From Lantana camara (Eukaryota > Streptophyta > Magnoliopsida > Lamiales > Verbenaceae), in NCBI GenBank assembly GCA_037501455.1, contig CM074863.1, positions 57,021,501 to 57,085,500 of the forward strand: a stretch of 64,000 bases of DNA. The letters are read 5' to 3'. Shown piece after piece: positions 33,290 through 45,018 of this stretch. The position numbers and the translations under genes are program-made. Each line of letters starts with the position of its first letter. Position 1 is the stretch's first letter. The notes beneath the pieces were generated by a model that saw nothing but the letters and a program-made list of their open reading frames with translations, was not told the origin of the DNA and did not search any database.

Positions 33290-36200
33290 TTTGGAAACTC
33301 CAACTTCACGGGGGTATTAGTTGAACCTATCCCGATCAAGCATATAATCAAAACGGGTTCATCTAAACCCAGCACCTGTCCTAACCTATCCCGAAATTCA
33401 TACATCCAAATCATAAGTACCAACCTGCATAATATATACATATCATATACATAGTTTCCTTAACAAAACAAAACAAAGTACTTAACAAATCAAACAGACC
33501 GACACAGACTCGACAGACCTGACTCAAAGCCGCATAGCTCACACCTGCAAGAACTGAAAAGTGGAAAAGAAGGGGGAGGGTCAGTCTCTAGAAGACTGAG
33601 CGAGCAGGAGCGATAAATATATATAAAAACATGCACATGCAAGTCATAAATCCCGAGCAAAGTTTTATTTAAAGTTACTTCCCAAGAGGGCAAGAGAATA
33701 ACTAAGCAATGCTCGGACTTTACGACTAATCATATTAAATTCATTAAGTTCATAATTCATACATAAACATAAAAGGCTCGGCGAGTGAGCGTGTATCATC
33801 TCCAACCAAACTCCGACCGTGTACGATAAATATCTTTAATACATTGAATACGTGATCATACAATACCTTATAATACACACAAGTCATATAACATAACATA
33901 AAACATAGTCGTTTGGGCAATCCGTGTTCCGGTCTTCCCGCACGGCGCATAACAATCATAACATACTCATAATCATAAAATAAGTTCCAACCTTCTTCCT
34001 CCGGGTGGTGGACGGGTTAGCAAGACCCGACCACCTCATACATAATGGCTAGAGGGGTTCATGAGGCCCCGAAAGCCCGACTAGCGTTTCCTCGCCAAAA
34101 CTCCTAATGAGGTCCGTTCCGTCGTAAAACATAGTGGAACTAGCACATGGGATCACCGTCGGCCCATGCCTCCCCGGATAGCCACATGTACTAACTCCCT
34201 GGGCCCGTGAACATATCATACATGCATAATCTCGCCAAAACATTTGATTCATAAGAAACATAACATATTTCATAATTTATTAGAAAAAGGGTTTACTTGA
34301 TCAAAGTTTACTCGATGACTCTACTTTAAAAGTAACATATATATATATAAGGTTTTTGGCCAAAACTTGTCACATAAGGTTGTAGGGTTTAATATGTAAC
34401 TAGAACGAAAACACCCTCACCTGGTACCAAACGAAGCCATACCCAAAGCAAATGGTCCACCCCGGAACCTGCACGACCACAAGTCACCACCCAGGTGCAC
34501 CTGTACCAACTGAACACACAAAACACAGTACAGAACTCAGACTCAGACTCAGACAACCATATAAAGAAGCACGACACATTCTCAAGCACTTAAGAAATGC
34601 AATCACATAAGCAAAGTTCACATTCATACTAATTACTTGCAAACTAAAATATCACATAACTCAACATATTCATAAAACACCTCAAGAAATGTTCTTATGC
34701 ACAATTAATTCAAACAAACAAAATAGAAAGGCAATGCATGTCACATTATTCCATATAAATTCATATATCAAATAACCAATTCATATTCGTACGAATAACT
34801 TATTTCTTACGTGCAAAAGTTTCTAATTTAATCATATAAGTTACATACAATTCATATATCGCATAATAGGTTTATTTTAAATTAAGAAATTAAACCTAAA
34901 TTACAAAGTTTCAACCTTAGGCATAATAATTTCTCTTAATCGAAATCATAATTAGCATATTTGTTTATCAATCGACAAGGATTAATTAATTGTAGTCATA
35001 CAATTTATATGTTTAGTGAAATTACACGAACACCCCTTCTACATGGGTTATATTAAATCTAATGGCATGAAACGAAACTAATATCACCAACAATCATGAA
35101 ATCATACATTCATCATTCATTACATATTTTCAAATACCATACAATGCATATTCATTAATTTATTGAACATATAAGAACAAATTACATTTTAAAACAATTA
35201 ACAACTAATACAATTTCGGCATAACGGTTGCTCAATTTACAATTCAAAGCATCAATACATATCGCATTTCATTTAATACATGATTTCGTACACATTGGAA
35301 TACAATTCGGTCGACAAACCAAGCAATTAGCAATCAAAACAATTTATTTTAAATATTCAAATTATACAAAATAAATCACAACAAATCAATCGGACATCCG
35401 ATTGACGAACGGAAAGTGGCGTTGAACTCACCACGACAAGAGGAACTTGCTGTCCGAAGGGCGTCGGAACGCTGCCATCGGAACCAGCCGAACCTCCATG
35501 TACAGCCGCCGAACCACCACCTCCGGTGGTCGGAAAATTCCCCGGAAGGACAGAAACATGCGCCTCGGCCTGCTCGACAAAAGCCCTCAACCAATTTCAG
35601 AAAATAACAAACATGCCGGACTTCGTTGACGAAAAACCGAACGAAATCCCAACGACGAAAATTGAAATTAAACGCAAACCGAAAAACAAAAATAAAATCC
35701 GAACATACCGTTGGAAAGCCAGTAGCGAGGTCTTCGAAAGCCCCTGGCCAAAAGCCGGAAAATAACACCGGAAAAAAGACCGTCGGTCCGCCGCCGGTCT
35801 GCCACCGGTCCGCCACCAACGGCCGGTTCTTGGGTCGGGGCCAACGTGAGAAGATCGACATTATCATCCCAGACAACTTCTCTGAAGAAACTGTTGGCAA
35901 AAGATCGCCGGAAAAGCCCCAAAATCGCCTCCGAAATCCTGCCACTGCCTCGTCCCCGGTTCAGCCACCTCCGCCGTGAATCGGAACAAACTGAGGCCGG
36001 AAATGGAATCAGGGGGCCGGAAAAGGTAGAGAACCGGCCCCTCTCGCCAGAAAGGATCGCCGAAACGCGACGGAACTGCGCGCTACAGTAACGCCACCGC
36101 GACTTTCTGGTGGCGCGTGCGCCGCCGTCACCGCCCTCCTGGCCGCGCCACCAACGGGAAAAGTTGAGCCTGGATATTGCGCTTCAGGCCCATGCCACCA

Positions 36201-36804
36201 CTGTTCGAAAATGTCACCGGAACCCTCCGTACGCCGCCGTTGAAGATCACGGCACCACCGCCGTCGCCTGCAATTCGCCATAGCGCCGCCACCGCTGGGT
36301 TTCAGGCTACGATTCTTGTACCAATGTGATGGGCTCGTCGAGCTGGTTAATTTCGACTATTCATACGTCGAATTTTGTCGAGAAACGAGCAAGTTAGGGA
36401 CGAGTGTATGTTTCACACCTTGAGTGTGTGTGGGTGTGTCTGATCGCGGGAGAAAGAGACGATGAAGCTGAAGTCTGGCACGAACTACGATGATCAAGAT
36501 ATTTATCCCGGTCCATGCGCGTAAAAACGAACGGTAGAATGGGCTAACGATGTCAGAATTGGGCAAACTCAGAGTCTACGGACTCGCCTCGATGCCCCGA
36601 ACACAAAGCAGGGGTCAAAAAGGTCGAACTCTCGACCGAACGAGAAATGACCGGAAAACCCCTTAAAGGAGAAAATTACAAAAAGGCCCCTAAACTCCGA
36701 AAGAGTTCAAAATAGGGCCACACAAAGCACAAAATCACCGAATTAAACACACAAGGAAATTGAAACGTGGCGTACCTTATTTGTAGGACGAGTGAGGTGT
36801 TACA
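33290..36804 (-). mobile_element. Truncated gypsy LTR in reverse orientation (LTR D)
   Basis: On the minus strand it starts TGTAACACCTCACTCG at 36804 and shares landmarks with the other gypsy LTRs of this window: the CACTCGCCGAGCC block (near 33780), a polypyrimidine-CAG acceptor near 33544, a cassette exon with GTGAGG donor (34509-34421) and an exon 1 donor GTGAGT near 35431. Its exon 1 region (about 35430-36300) is very rich in CCGG, which explains the many overlapping frames there; none is supported as a gene. The 3' end seems cut near 33290, about 200 bp short of a full LTR, and no primer site follows. The flank at 36805 is LTR sequence of the Tekay element. Confidence 0.65.
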
Positions 36805-37354
36805 TTCGGGACCAATATGAGCTCGGGAATTTGAATTCGAATTCCGACACCACCATTGGACTTGATTCGGTGATTCGGGTCCAATGGAATTTACTTTATA
36901 TTTTTCGAAACCCGTTTAGACCTTAAACCTTTTAATTTTGACTTATTGGGCCGAAAGTCATTTATTTGAGCCCAAATCCTATTAAAGCCTTTAGCCTCAT
37001 ATTATATCTTGGAAACCCTAACCTTGACCTAAAACTATTAGCCACCATATAAATAGCTTTATTCCTTTTCATTTCATTTCAAACCACACAAGTTAGCCTC
37101 AAAGAGAATCATGGAGAAACTTCAAGAGAAGATCAAGACTTGAACCATCTTTCATTCTAAGAGCTCATATTCTTTGATTCCTCATTCCTTCACAAGACAA
37201 GGTAAGCTTTGGATCTCTTTTGATGAGTATTTCATTTCTATTCTTAGATTGGAGCATGAAATTGTTAGTATGAACTTGAATGACGAGATCTTGAATTCCT
37301 TAAGCAAGCCTTGATGTTTTGAATGCTCCTTATGTGTCTTAGTTGCTGGAAATT
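36805..37354 (+). repeat. Tekay 5' LTR, piece 1
   Basis: It matches the 3' LTR from 61969 almost base for base up to GCTGGAAATT. It contains the purine-rich leader and a donor-like GTAAGC at 37202. It is interrupted by solo LTR A. Confidence 0.88.
37350..37354 (+). repeat. Target site duplication AAATT for solo LTR A (left)
   Basis: It is repeated at 41001-41005. The uninterrupted 3' LTR has a single GGAAATTCGTG at the equivalent place, confirming the pre-insertion site. Confidence 0.92.
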
Positions 37355-38587
37355 TGGGACACCCCGCTCGTTCGCACGTACAGGTTTGTAGCACGTGTGA
37401 GTTTATTTTCCGTAATGGTATTTATTTTCATTTTTATTTGATGCATTCATATTTATTTCTAATTGTTTCTTATATGAATTATTTGAAATAATATGAAATA
37501 TGTGATTTAAGTGTCAAGAATATGCCCGAATTTAGATTATGATGTGAATTCTTGGAAATTATGAATTTATAATACGTGAATTTTATTCCCGAGCATGCTA
37601 ATTTCATGAATTATGTGAAATACGTGACTTAAGGATGTAATTGCATGATTTTAAAATATGTGGGCTTAATAGAAAATTTGGTTTTGGACTAATTTGTAAC
37701 TTTTTGAAAGTTTTGGACTCATTTGGAAAATGAGTGATTTTAATACATGTGTGCACGTTTTAATTTATATCTTGAGCTACGGCACTCGGATTCGAGTGCC
37801 GTCTTCGACGTTCAACTCCTTTGGACGATCCAGACGCAATGGAATAGGTTTCGTAATTTTTCGATGTCGTTTTGACCCCCAACGAAGCTAATTTCAGCCA
37901 CTCGTACCTTAAAACACACCTATGACCTATGTTTGAGCTTAGATACCTAATCCTTATCATTTCTTTGACTTAATTATAACCTAAACCATCCCTATACCTC
38001 TTCCATACCTGCTGCATCGATTTACATCAGAGGGAGAAGGGAAAAAAAGAGAAGAGAAAGAAAGAGGAGAAGAACAACCATTTTCATACCATTTCTTGAA
38101 TTCAACCTCCGATTCTTTGCTCCTTCTTCAAGATCAAGGTATGATTATTAATCTCCATATTCTTGTGATCATTTTCCACTACTTGAATCATGTATTTTGT
38201 TAGAGAATCCATGTGTATGCCATACTTGATGAATAGTTAGGTTAAAAATAGAATTTTGTATATATATGCTGTCATGTACGTATGAGGCTGATATTGCATG
38301 ATTTTTGAGCTTGAATTGTGTGGTTTTAGTTGCTGTCTTATACCCTACTTGCGGCTACGTATTCTGCCTTGCTTCATGAACAAAAAGTAGGGGATATTTG
38401 GTATAAATAAACTGCTGTCATGGCTCTTTGTTGCTGTCAGTTTTGCCGCTGCTGCTGTGTATGAATTATGAACTGAAATCTCTTCAGTTTTGCTGCATCA
38501 ATTTCCCTGTTTCCATGCCTAATCTGCTGCTGCATATCTCCCCTGTTTTGAAGTGCTACTGTTGCCGATTTGTTACTGCTGTGAAAG

Positions 38588-38636
38588 CTCTCCCCGGGCG
38601 GGGAGAATTTTCAAAGAAAAATCCCCGGGCGGGGAG
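38588..38636. repeat. GC-rich palindrome pair of LTR A
   Basis: CTCCCCGGGCGGGGAG at 38590-38605 and a TCCCCGGGCGGGGAG copy at 38622-38636 each form a 6-7 bp stem. They stand out from the surrounding AT-rich sequence. Confidence 0.85.
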
Positions 38637-39092
38637 CTGTTATGCAGAGACTATGATGTGCTTTTGCTGCTTCATTTCTTAATTTTGTGCATGCATGTGT
38701 ATGTGTTTGTGCATGTGTGTTACGTACGTGTGTGTGTGGTTGTTTATGTAATGCATGATTTTGTGCATGGGGTGTGAGTGTGTAATTGATTATATATATA
38801 TGTGTATATGGTTTGTAATTAATGCATGATTTGTGCATGGTGTGTGAGTGTGTACGTGAGTGCATGCATATTATATATATATATATATGTAATGAAAGCT
38901 TTGCATGGGAAATAAATGAGGTAGCATGAATTAATTATTTTGTGGCTGAATGTGGTGTGAGCTACGTGTTGCTGCCATAAATGATGATTAAGTGCACTAT
39001 GGAATTTTTGTAAATGAATTTTATAATGTTATTAAATGTTTCATGGAATTAAATGCATGAATTTGATGTGCAGGTGTGTGTTCGTGAGGGTG

Positions 39093-39095
<3 letters not shown>

Positions 39096-39132
<37 letters not shown>
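39096..39132. repeat. (TA)n microsatellite
   Basis: Uninterrupted TA dinucleotides inside the first putative intron of LTR A. Confidence 0.95.
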
Positions 39133-39134
<2 letters not shown>

Positions 39135-39683
39135 ATATGATATGTTGCCTATATAATAAAATGTGTGTTTTATTATGATTTTTTTTAATTATGGAAATTG
39201 TTTTATTAAGTATATATATGTTATGAACTTGAATAATTTGATCTTACGTGCATGATTTTCGTATTTAATTTCTTGCTCTTTAATGCCCTCTCTCTAATTG
39301 TTTGTGACTTATATGCTATGAAATATGTGATATTATATGTTAAATGTTTTAAATTAATTTTATGGATTCATTTGATATGAATTTTACGTGATATGAATTT
39401 GAACGTTTTAAATGGTATATTACTTGAATTCTTTTGAATTATAAGTGGATTCTTTTGACTCTAAGCTTATCCTATGATATTGATTAATGAATAAGCAATG
39501 TGTTATGATATCGATATGAAATTTATGCTATGATATTGAAAGGAAAAACGTGAAATGAAATTTGTGAACGTTTAAGTGTTCATTTGATATTTTATTGCAT
39601 TTATAGCATCCATTTGCATCGCCGTGCGTCTAAGTGGTACATGTTTGAGTCTAAGTCTTTAGTGTTGCGTTTGTTTGTCACAG

Positions 39684-39765
39684 GGGTGCTTCCGGGAGGA
39701 GTCGTACCCGGAGTTTAAGTTGTTTGGGCTCGTTTTCTTGCACCACGACACTCTTTTGTTCAAAG
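39684..39765 (+). other. Putative cassette exon of LTR A (82 bp)
   Basis: It is preceded by TTTGTTTGTCACAG and followed by the donor GTGAGG. Equivalent segments exist in LTRs B, C and D. It contains no ATG and carries a TCCGGG...CCCGGA inverted repeat. Confidence 0.5.
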
Positions 39766-41256
39766 GTGAGGTTTAGGTTCTTTTCTTTTAGTTAAGCGAC
39801 CTAAGACCCTTAAATGCTCGTTTTCTAGCCTGCATGCGACTATATAGTTTTCAAGTTTTGGCTTTCGAAAGGGTTATATCTACGAGCATATATGAGCTCA
39901 TGTTTTAGTGAAAGAGTAATGTTTATGAAAGTTTAATGCTAATGTTCGTAATGTTAATGATTATTAATGAGCGAGAATGCATTGAAAGGTAAGGTAATGT
40001 AATGGTAATGTTGGGCCCCGGAGACGTGGGTAAGGGGGACCCTGGTCGGCCACGGGGTTGCCGGTTATTGACCACTGTACACTCTCCATCCAAGGTATTA
40101 CGTACGACCTTAGGGAGGTTGGGGAAGTCGTGGTGCTCTTGATGCCTTCGGAATGAACCGGGGAGGACTCGTGTGGGTTAGCTACCCCTCGAGGAATTTA
40201 TAATGGCACTCGTGTGGTTAACAGCCCTCGAGGAATTTACTAATGGATGGTTGGGGTCTGCAGGCTCTTCCATCACCGAAGGGGAGGATTGAATGTGATT
40301 TCTATTTTGTATAATGTAATGTAATGTAATGAGAAGTAATGGTGGATGCTCGTACTCGCCGAGCTTAATGAAATGGTTGGATTATGAAACGGGAATAGAG
40401 ACTTTATATTAATGTGTTTGATAATGAATATGAATGTATACGTATATGATATGTAATGTTCTTTGAAATTGATTTGGTGTGCAAAACCTATTCCCAGTTC
40501 ATAACCTTTATCTTTTACGTGCTTTGCTATATATGTATAGTGTGTGGGTGTGCGTTAGCCCCCTCACTCAGTCGAGATATGACTGACACCTCTCCTTTTC
40601 CCACTTTTAGTTTGCAGGTCTTTTGAGCACGAGCTAGGCAGAGAAGTGGGTCGTTCGAGTCTCACTTTTGGGTATAGGTCATGCTAGGTGCATTACATTC
40701 ATTTTGGCTTGTATTTAATGAATTGATTATGTGATGAATTCTGTTTTGGAAATATGAATTGTTTTGGCTAAGTATATTTGATCATGTGATGTATATGTTT
40801 ATTTTGGAAATTTTAAATTACTAGAACTCCTTGCTTCCGCTATTTGTTTTTTTTTATCGCGCGCTCTGGTTTAGTTTTAGCTCCGCCTAGCCTAGTGAGT
40901 GTGTGGTCTCCCGTTCGCTTAGACTTGAGCTCGTGTATGGACTTCCCATTTCATATGCGGGTTCGGGTTTAGGTGCGGGGGATGTGGTGGCCCGCGTACA
41001 AAATTCGTGTATGGAAGACTAGGAATTCATATCTTCATGTTTAAGCTTGAAATTCATGAAAATGGGTGTTGGAGATGCATGGGCAAAAACATTCCTAAAC
41101 TTGAATTAATTGATGTTTTGATGCTAAGCATGATTTATATGATGTTATATCTGAATTTCGTGATATTTTATGGTGGATTTCGTGTTGGATTGATGATTTT
41201 TGGTGTTCCCCTTCTTCTTCCCGAAACTGTCAAGTTTCTGTTCCAGATCTATGGCC

Positions 41257-41442
41257 GAAACGGTCGTTCCCATTTGTGCTTTAAGCCCGGAACGGCCCTT
41301 CGGGCTAGCGTTTGGGTTTTGGCGGCCGAACATAGGAACGACCGTTCCCATGGGGAACGGTCGTTCCCAGTCTCGATTGGCCTTGGCGTGGGAAGGACCG
41401 TTCCCATGCTATCTTGTGCATGGGAATGGCCGTTCCCATGCG
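41257..41442. repeat. Cluster of GGAACGGCCGTTCC-like palindromes (5' LTR)
   Basis: At least six half or full palindromes of the GGGAACG(R/Y)CCGTTCCC type occur within 190 bp, for example GGGAACGGTCGTTCCC at 41353-41368. The same cluster, with small differences, is at 62768-62975 in the 3' LTR, where one palindrome is 22 bp and perfect (62875-62896). Confidence 0.85.
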
Positions 41443-41707
41443 TCTGTGACGCCTTTTACTCGCTTTTTCGTGTGTATTTGATTCGTTTGAGTTACTTCTT
41501 GACTTGTATGCTCCGATATGACTTGGAATTCGATCTCTGAACCTTTATACTTCCTTACTTGCATGATTTACTTGAATATTTGAATTATCCCTTGTGACCA
41601 ATTTGATAAACATCATTCCATTTCGCATGTCATTCATACTTTGTACGCCGTGCGTCTTACTTGGTTCATGTAGAGTCTAAGTTGGGCTTCTATATGTCTT
41701 GTCACAG

Positions 41708-41780
41708 AGTTTGGTGGTGCCGGTGAGCTCGAGGTTTAGAGTGTTTAGCCCTTCACACTCTCAGACTCTACTACCATGAG
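41708..41780 (+). other. Putative cassette exon of Tekay 5' LTR (73 bp)
   Basis: It lies between TCTTGTCACAG and the donor GTGAGGTTTAGG. The 3' LTR copy is at 63233-63305 with the same length and borders. Confidence 0.5.
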
Positions 41781-42741
41781 GTGAGGTTTAGGATTTTGTA
41801 TAGTTATGCGACCTATGACCTTTATATGCTGATTTCTACCCTTGCATTCGAGTATACCTTACTATAGATATGTATGTGTTGGATTTGATATGTTGATGAC
41901 CTTATGCGTGCATTCTACGTGGGTGGGTGCCTTCGGGCTATATCCCTGCAGCGTGGGAATGTACGTGTGTGTGTCCTGCGTGGGCGGGTGCCTTCGGGCT
42001 ATATCCCTGCAGCGTGGGAATATTTATAAAAACCAGTTTTTGAGGCATATGTAAGCTATTTTGGAAAAACAGTTGTGTTTTAATTCTATAGTGAGATTGC
42101 CATGAAAGATTGGAGTATGTTATGTTATGATCTGTTCTGTTGTGGATCCAAGGAGCTATCGGATAGACAGCCCTGGAACGGTATAGGACCGTCAGGGATC
42201 AGTCTGTGTGTAGTTCCATTTGAGATATCCTCACGCGACCCGTGCTGTAGGGAAGGTGTGGTATCTTGAGCCTTCGGCTAAGGCCGGGGAGGACTCTTGT
42301 GGGTTCGCTACCCCTTGAGGGTGAGTCTATTTTAGACGGTTTATTCTCGATGGTTTGGGGACGGTACATCTCCTCCATCATTGGTGTAGAGGATGGATTT
42401 ATTTTGATTTATGTTCTGAGAAATAAAGGTTGGAAGCTCATACTCGCCGAGCATGTGTTCTATTCTGTTATGGAGTTATGAATCGGGATAGAGTCTTTCT
42501 GGAAAATGGTTTCTAAACTTATATCTATATCTATTTGGGTTATTTCAGAACGTTTTGGTATGCAATACCTATCCCCGGTTCATGAGTCCATCCTTTTATT
42601 CTGTGCTATGCTCCTTCTATATATATTGTGGGTGAGCGTTAGCCCCCTCACTCGGTCAAGTTGACTGACCCCTCATTTAAACTTTTAGTTGCAGGTCTGT
42701 TGGCGTTTGCTAGGCGGGAGTGAGTCCTTTGAGTTGCACTT

Positions 42742-42746
42742 CGTCG
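42742..42746 (+). repeat. Target site duplication CGTCG for the reverse copia (left)
   Basis: It is repeated at 52720-52724 after the element's other end. Confidence 0.9.
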
Positions 42747-45018
42747 TGTTGGAAAACAGGAATCAGAAACCAGCGGAAATTTAAAAATTTTCCAACAAAA
42801 AGGATCGAAGCTCGCAATCGTTAATCCAAATTCGTAGAGATCAAGAAACTCACTTAAGTAGTAGCTTTCTTGACACGTTTTGAGCCGCCCTCAAACGCGC
42901 TTCATGCGGTAATGGCAACCCGTCCCTCTAAAGTCTCTTTCTACTTCAGAATCCATTGTATGGATAACATTCCACACCAACCTGGATTCAAATCATGTTA
43001 GGGAAGTTCTTAACGATATAACATAAGGAAAGAAACTTGAAACGAGAAAGGCATGATTGAACTCCCTTCGAAAACCAGTTTTGCGAAAGTAAAAATCTGC
43101 CAGCCATAAAACCCTCTTGAAAATACTCATCCTTCAGGATATGGACGAACGGTTTTCACCATCTTCTTTGGTTCGATTTTTTCACTCGTTTTCTGTTGGG
43201 ATCAGAATCGTTTCATCATCCCTTCTGGTCGTTTTGCTTGATCCCCACTCCTTGGTAAAACTCGAATCTTCAAAACTTCTAACTTGAAGCTCTCTAGAGA
43301 TAGTCCACCAACTTGGCTACAATCTAACTAGTAAGGATGCTAGTTCTCTAGTTAGTGTTTAGGCTTAACCTAGGGTTTTGTTAATCTTGGAGAAAGGATG
43401 GTGTTCAACACATGAACCAAAAGAAATCTCGATTAGCTCCAAGAGGAGCTCGAGCTCCCCTATTTATAGGAGGGGAAGGGACGCCCAAACCCTAGTCCTT
43501 TTGGGCTAAGGATTTGGTCCCTCTCTCCTATTACTTGATCATCAACTAATTTTGACTTTGACTTTGAATTCAAATTCAAATCAACTTTCAAGAGAGCTAA
43601 AATATCCAAACCCTTTTGGATATTATTATACTTTATTTATTTAAAATAAATAACTTATTTTTATCTAATTAATTAATTCACAATTAATTAACTAGATTAT
43701 TTTTCTCCAAAATTAGACTTTCTTTTAATTCAAAATTAAACAAAAGTCTATTAAATAATTAACACATTAATTATTTAATCACCAAATAAATATCCACGCA
43801 CATGCACACGTGTCCATGAAGGACACGTGTCACGCACGTGACCCACAAGTGTGGTTTCACACGTGTGGAACCCTTTGGCCCGATTAACTCGTTTAATCAT
43901 TTTAAAGCCTCAACTCATGTAACCAAGTTGTTGTGTGTGACCCTCTAGGTTCTCAATTCAATTAGCAGTGACCCTAATTAATTAATTCACTAATTAATTA
44001 ATCAGTCCATAGATTAAATGACCATAGTCTAGCAACAGGTGTTTAACCCTTAGCTGAATTGGAATGTTCGGATTCGATAGAACCTTTAAGTCATTGATTC
44101 ATATGAGATACAATCCTCCTACTTACTATCTCTCAACCAAGATCTAGGGCAAGGGAATAATTAGAACCCTAATAATTTGGTCTTAAAGCTAAGTGCATTT
44201 CATATCCATTTAATCTCAATCCAAGAAACCCTTTTCTTGATGTCTTGATCTACTGCCTTGGCCAAGGACTCCATATGGCATATGAATGACTTACACAATA
44301 AGAGATCACCTTGCAAATGCAAGTGTAGGTCCTTTCTTGATTCTCGTTCTCTTTCATGAGTCACTTGTGCAGCCCCAGCATAAGCCTTGAATCAGTTGTC
44401 TAAGGCGACACCCTTTAAAGCTTATACCTAAGACTACAGAGTTAACTCATAAAGTGACAAGGAACCTCAAGTCTAAGGATCAATTAATCACATCAATGAC
44501 TCGTGAGATATTTCCTAATCTGGAAGTTTCCATTTCCTGAAATAGAAACTTCCTTTCCCATTTAGGAATCTTCTCACACGGGGCACCTTAGTGAACTTAC
44601 TTATTAAAGCAAGCACCCTCATGTATCACGCACGTATCAACTATACACTTTGTACCTCCATGAAACAAGGTGGTCCTTCTTAAGGGCGTGATCCCACAAG
44701 CAAACCTTAGAGGAGTCAGGTTGACACTCCCACTGTCTGTAGGACTCATCAGCTTGGAGTATTTTACTAATCATGACTTATGTGATATAAGGCTCGTTTC
44801 ATGAACCATTTCACCAAAATGGTAGAGTCCTAAAGTCATCAGGATTAGGGGAGTTCTTATACATGCACAGCTAAAGTAAACGCATACCAAACAAGAGCAT
44901 ATAAAGAAGTGTTCGCCTGTATAAATCATTCGTATATTATTCAAAGATTGTCTGTGACACTAGGAAAGTCCCAAGATGGATTATGACTAATCGGCTTTCT
45001 AGGGCACTATTCCTAACA
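42747..45018 (-). repeat. 3' LTR of the reverse copia
   Basis: On the minus strand it has a TATA box CTATAAATAGG (about 43459-43469) and G-box motifs near 43800-43870. An approximately 340-bp stretch near its 3' end (about 42840-43230) is absent from the plus-strand family LTRs. Confidence 0.9.

Larger units (their letters stand above)
37355..41000 (+). mobile_element. Solo gypsy LTR A (3.6 kb)
   Basis: It runs from TGGGACACCCCG to CCCGCGTACA with AAATT duplications and no internal domain, so it is a solo LTR left by recombination. Landmarks: palindrome pair CTCCCCGGGCGGGGAG (38590) and TCCCCGGGCGGGGAG (38622), donor GTATGA (38139), putative cassette exon 39684-39765, the ACTCGCCGAGC block (40354), acceptor TTTGCAG (exon from 40618), TGCTTCCGC (about 40832) and a terminal GCGGGGGATGTG. 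An AT microsatellite is at 39096-39132. Confidence 0.9.
41006..42746 (+). repeat. Tekay 5' LTR, piece 2
   Basis: It continues the LTR after solo LTR A and is colinear with 62517-63777 of the 3' LTR. It holds the AACGGCCGTT-type palindrome cluster (41257-41442), a putative cassette exon (41708-41780), the ACTCGCCGAGC block (42441) and an acceptor GTTGCAG (exon from 42695). A GTGGGCGGGTGCCTTCGGG segment is tandemly duplicated (about 41925-42022) but single in the 3' LTR. It is cut by the reverse copia at 42746. Confidence 0.88.

Noticed and set aside
35357..36281. Several overlapping frames in the CCGG-rich part of LTR D
   Set aside because: Frames on both strands in a biased-composition leader; none resembles a known protein.
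38611..38865. His/Thr-rich minus-strand frame
   Set aside because: Product of TG-rich simple sequence in solo LTR A.
41007..41540. 177-codon frame in the Tekay LTR (and 62579-63065)
   Set aside because: Lies across the palindrome cluster in the putative LTR intron; the two LTR copies do not keep the same frame, so no coding constraint is visible.
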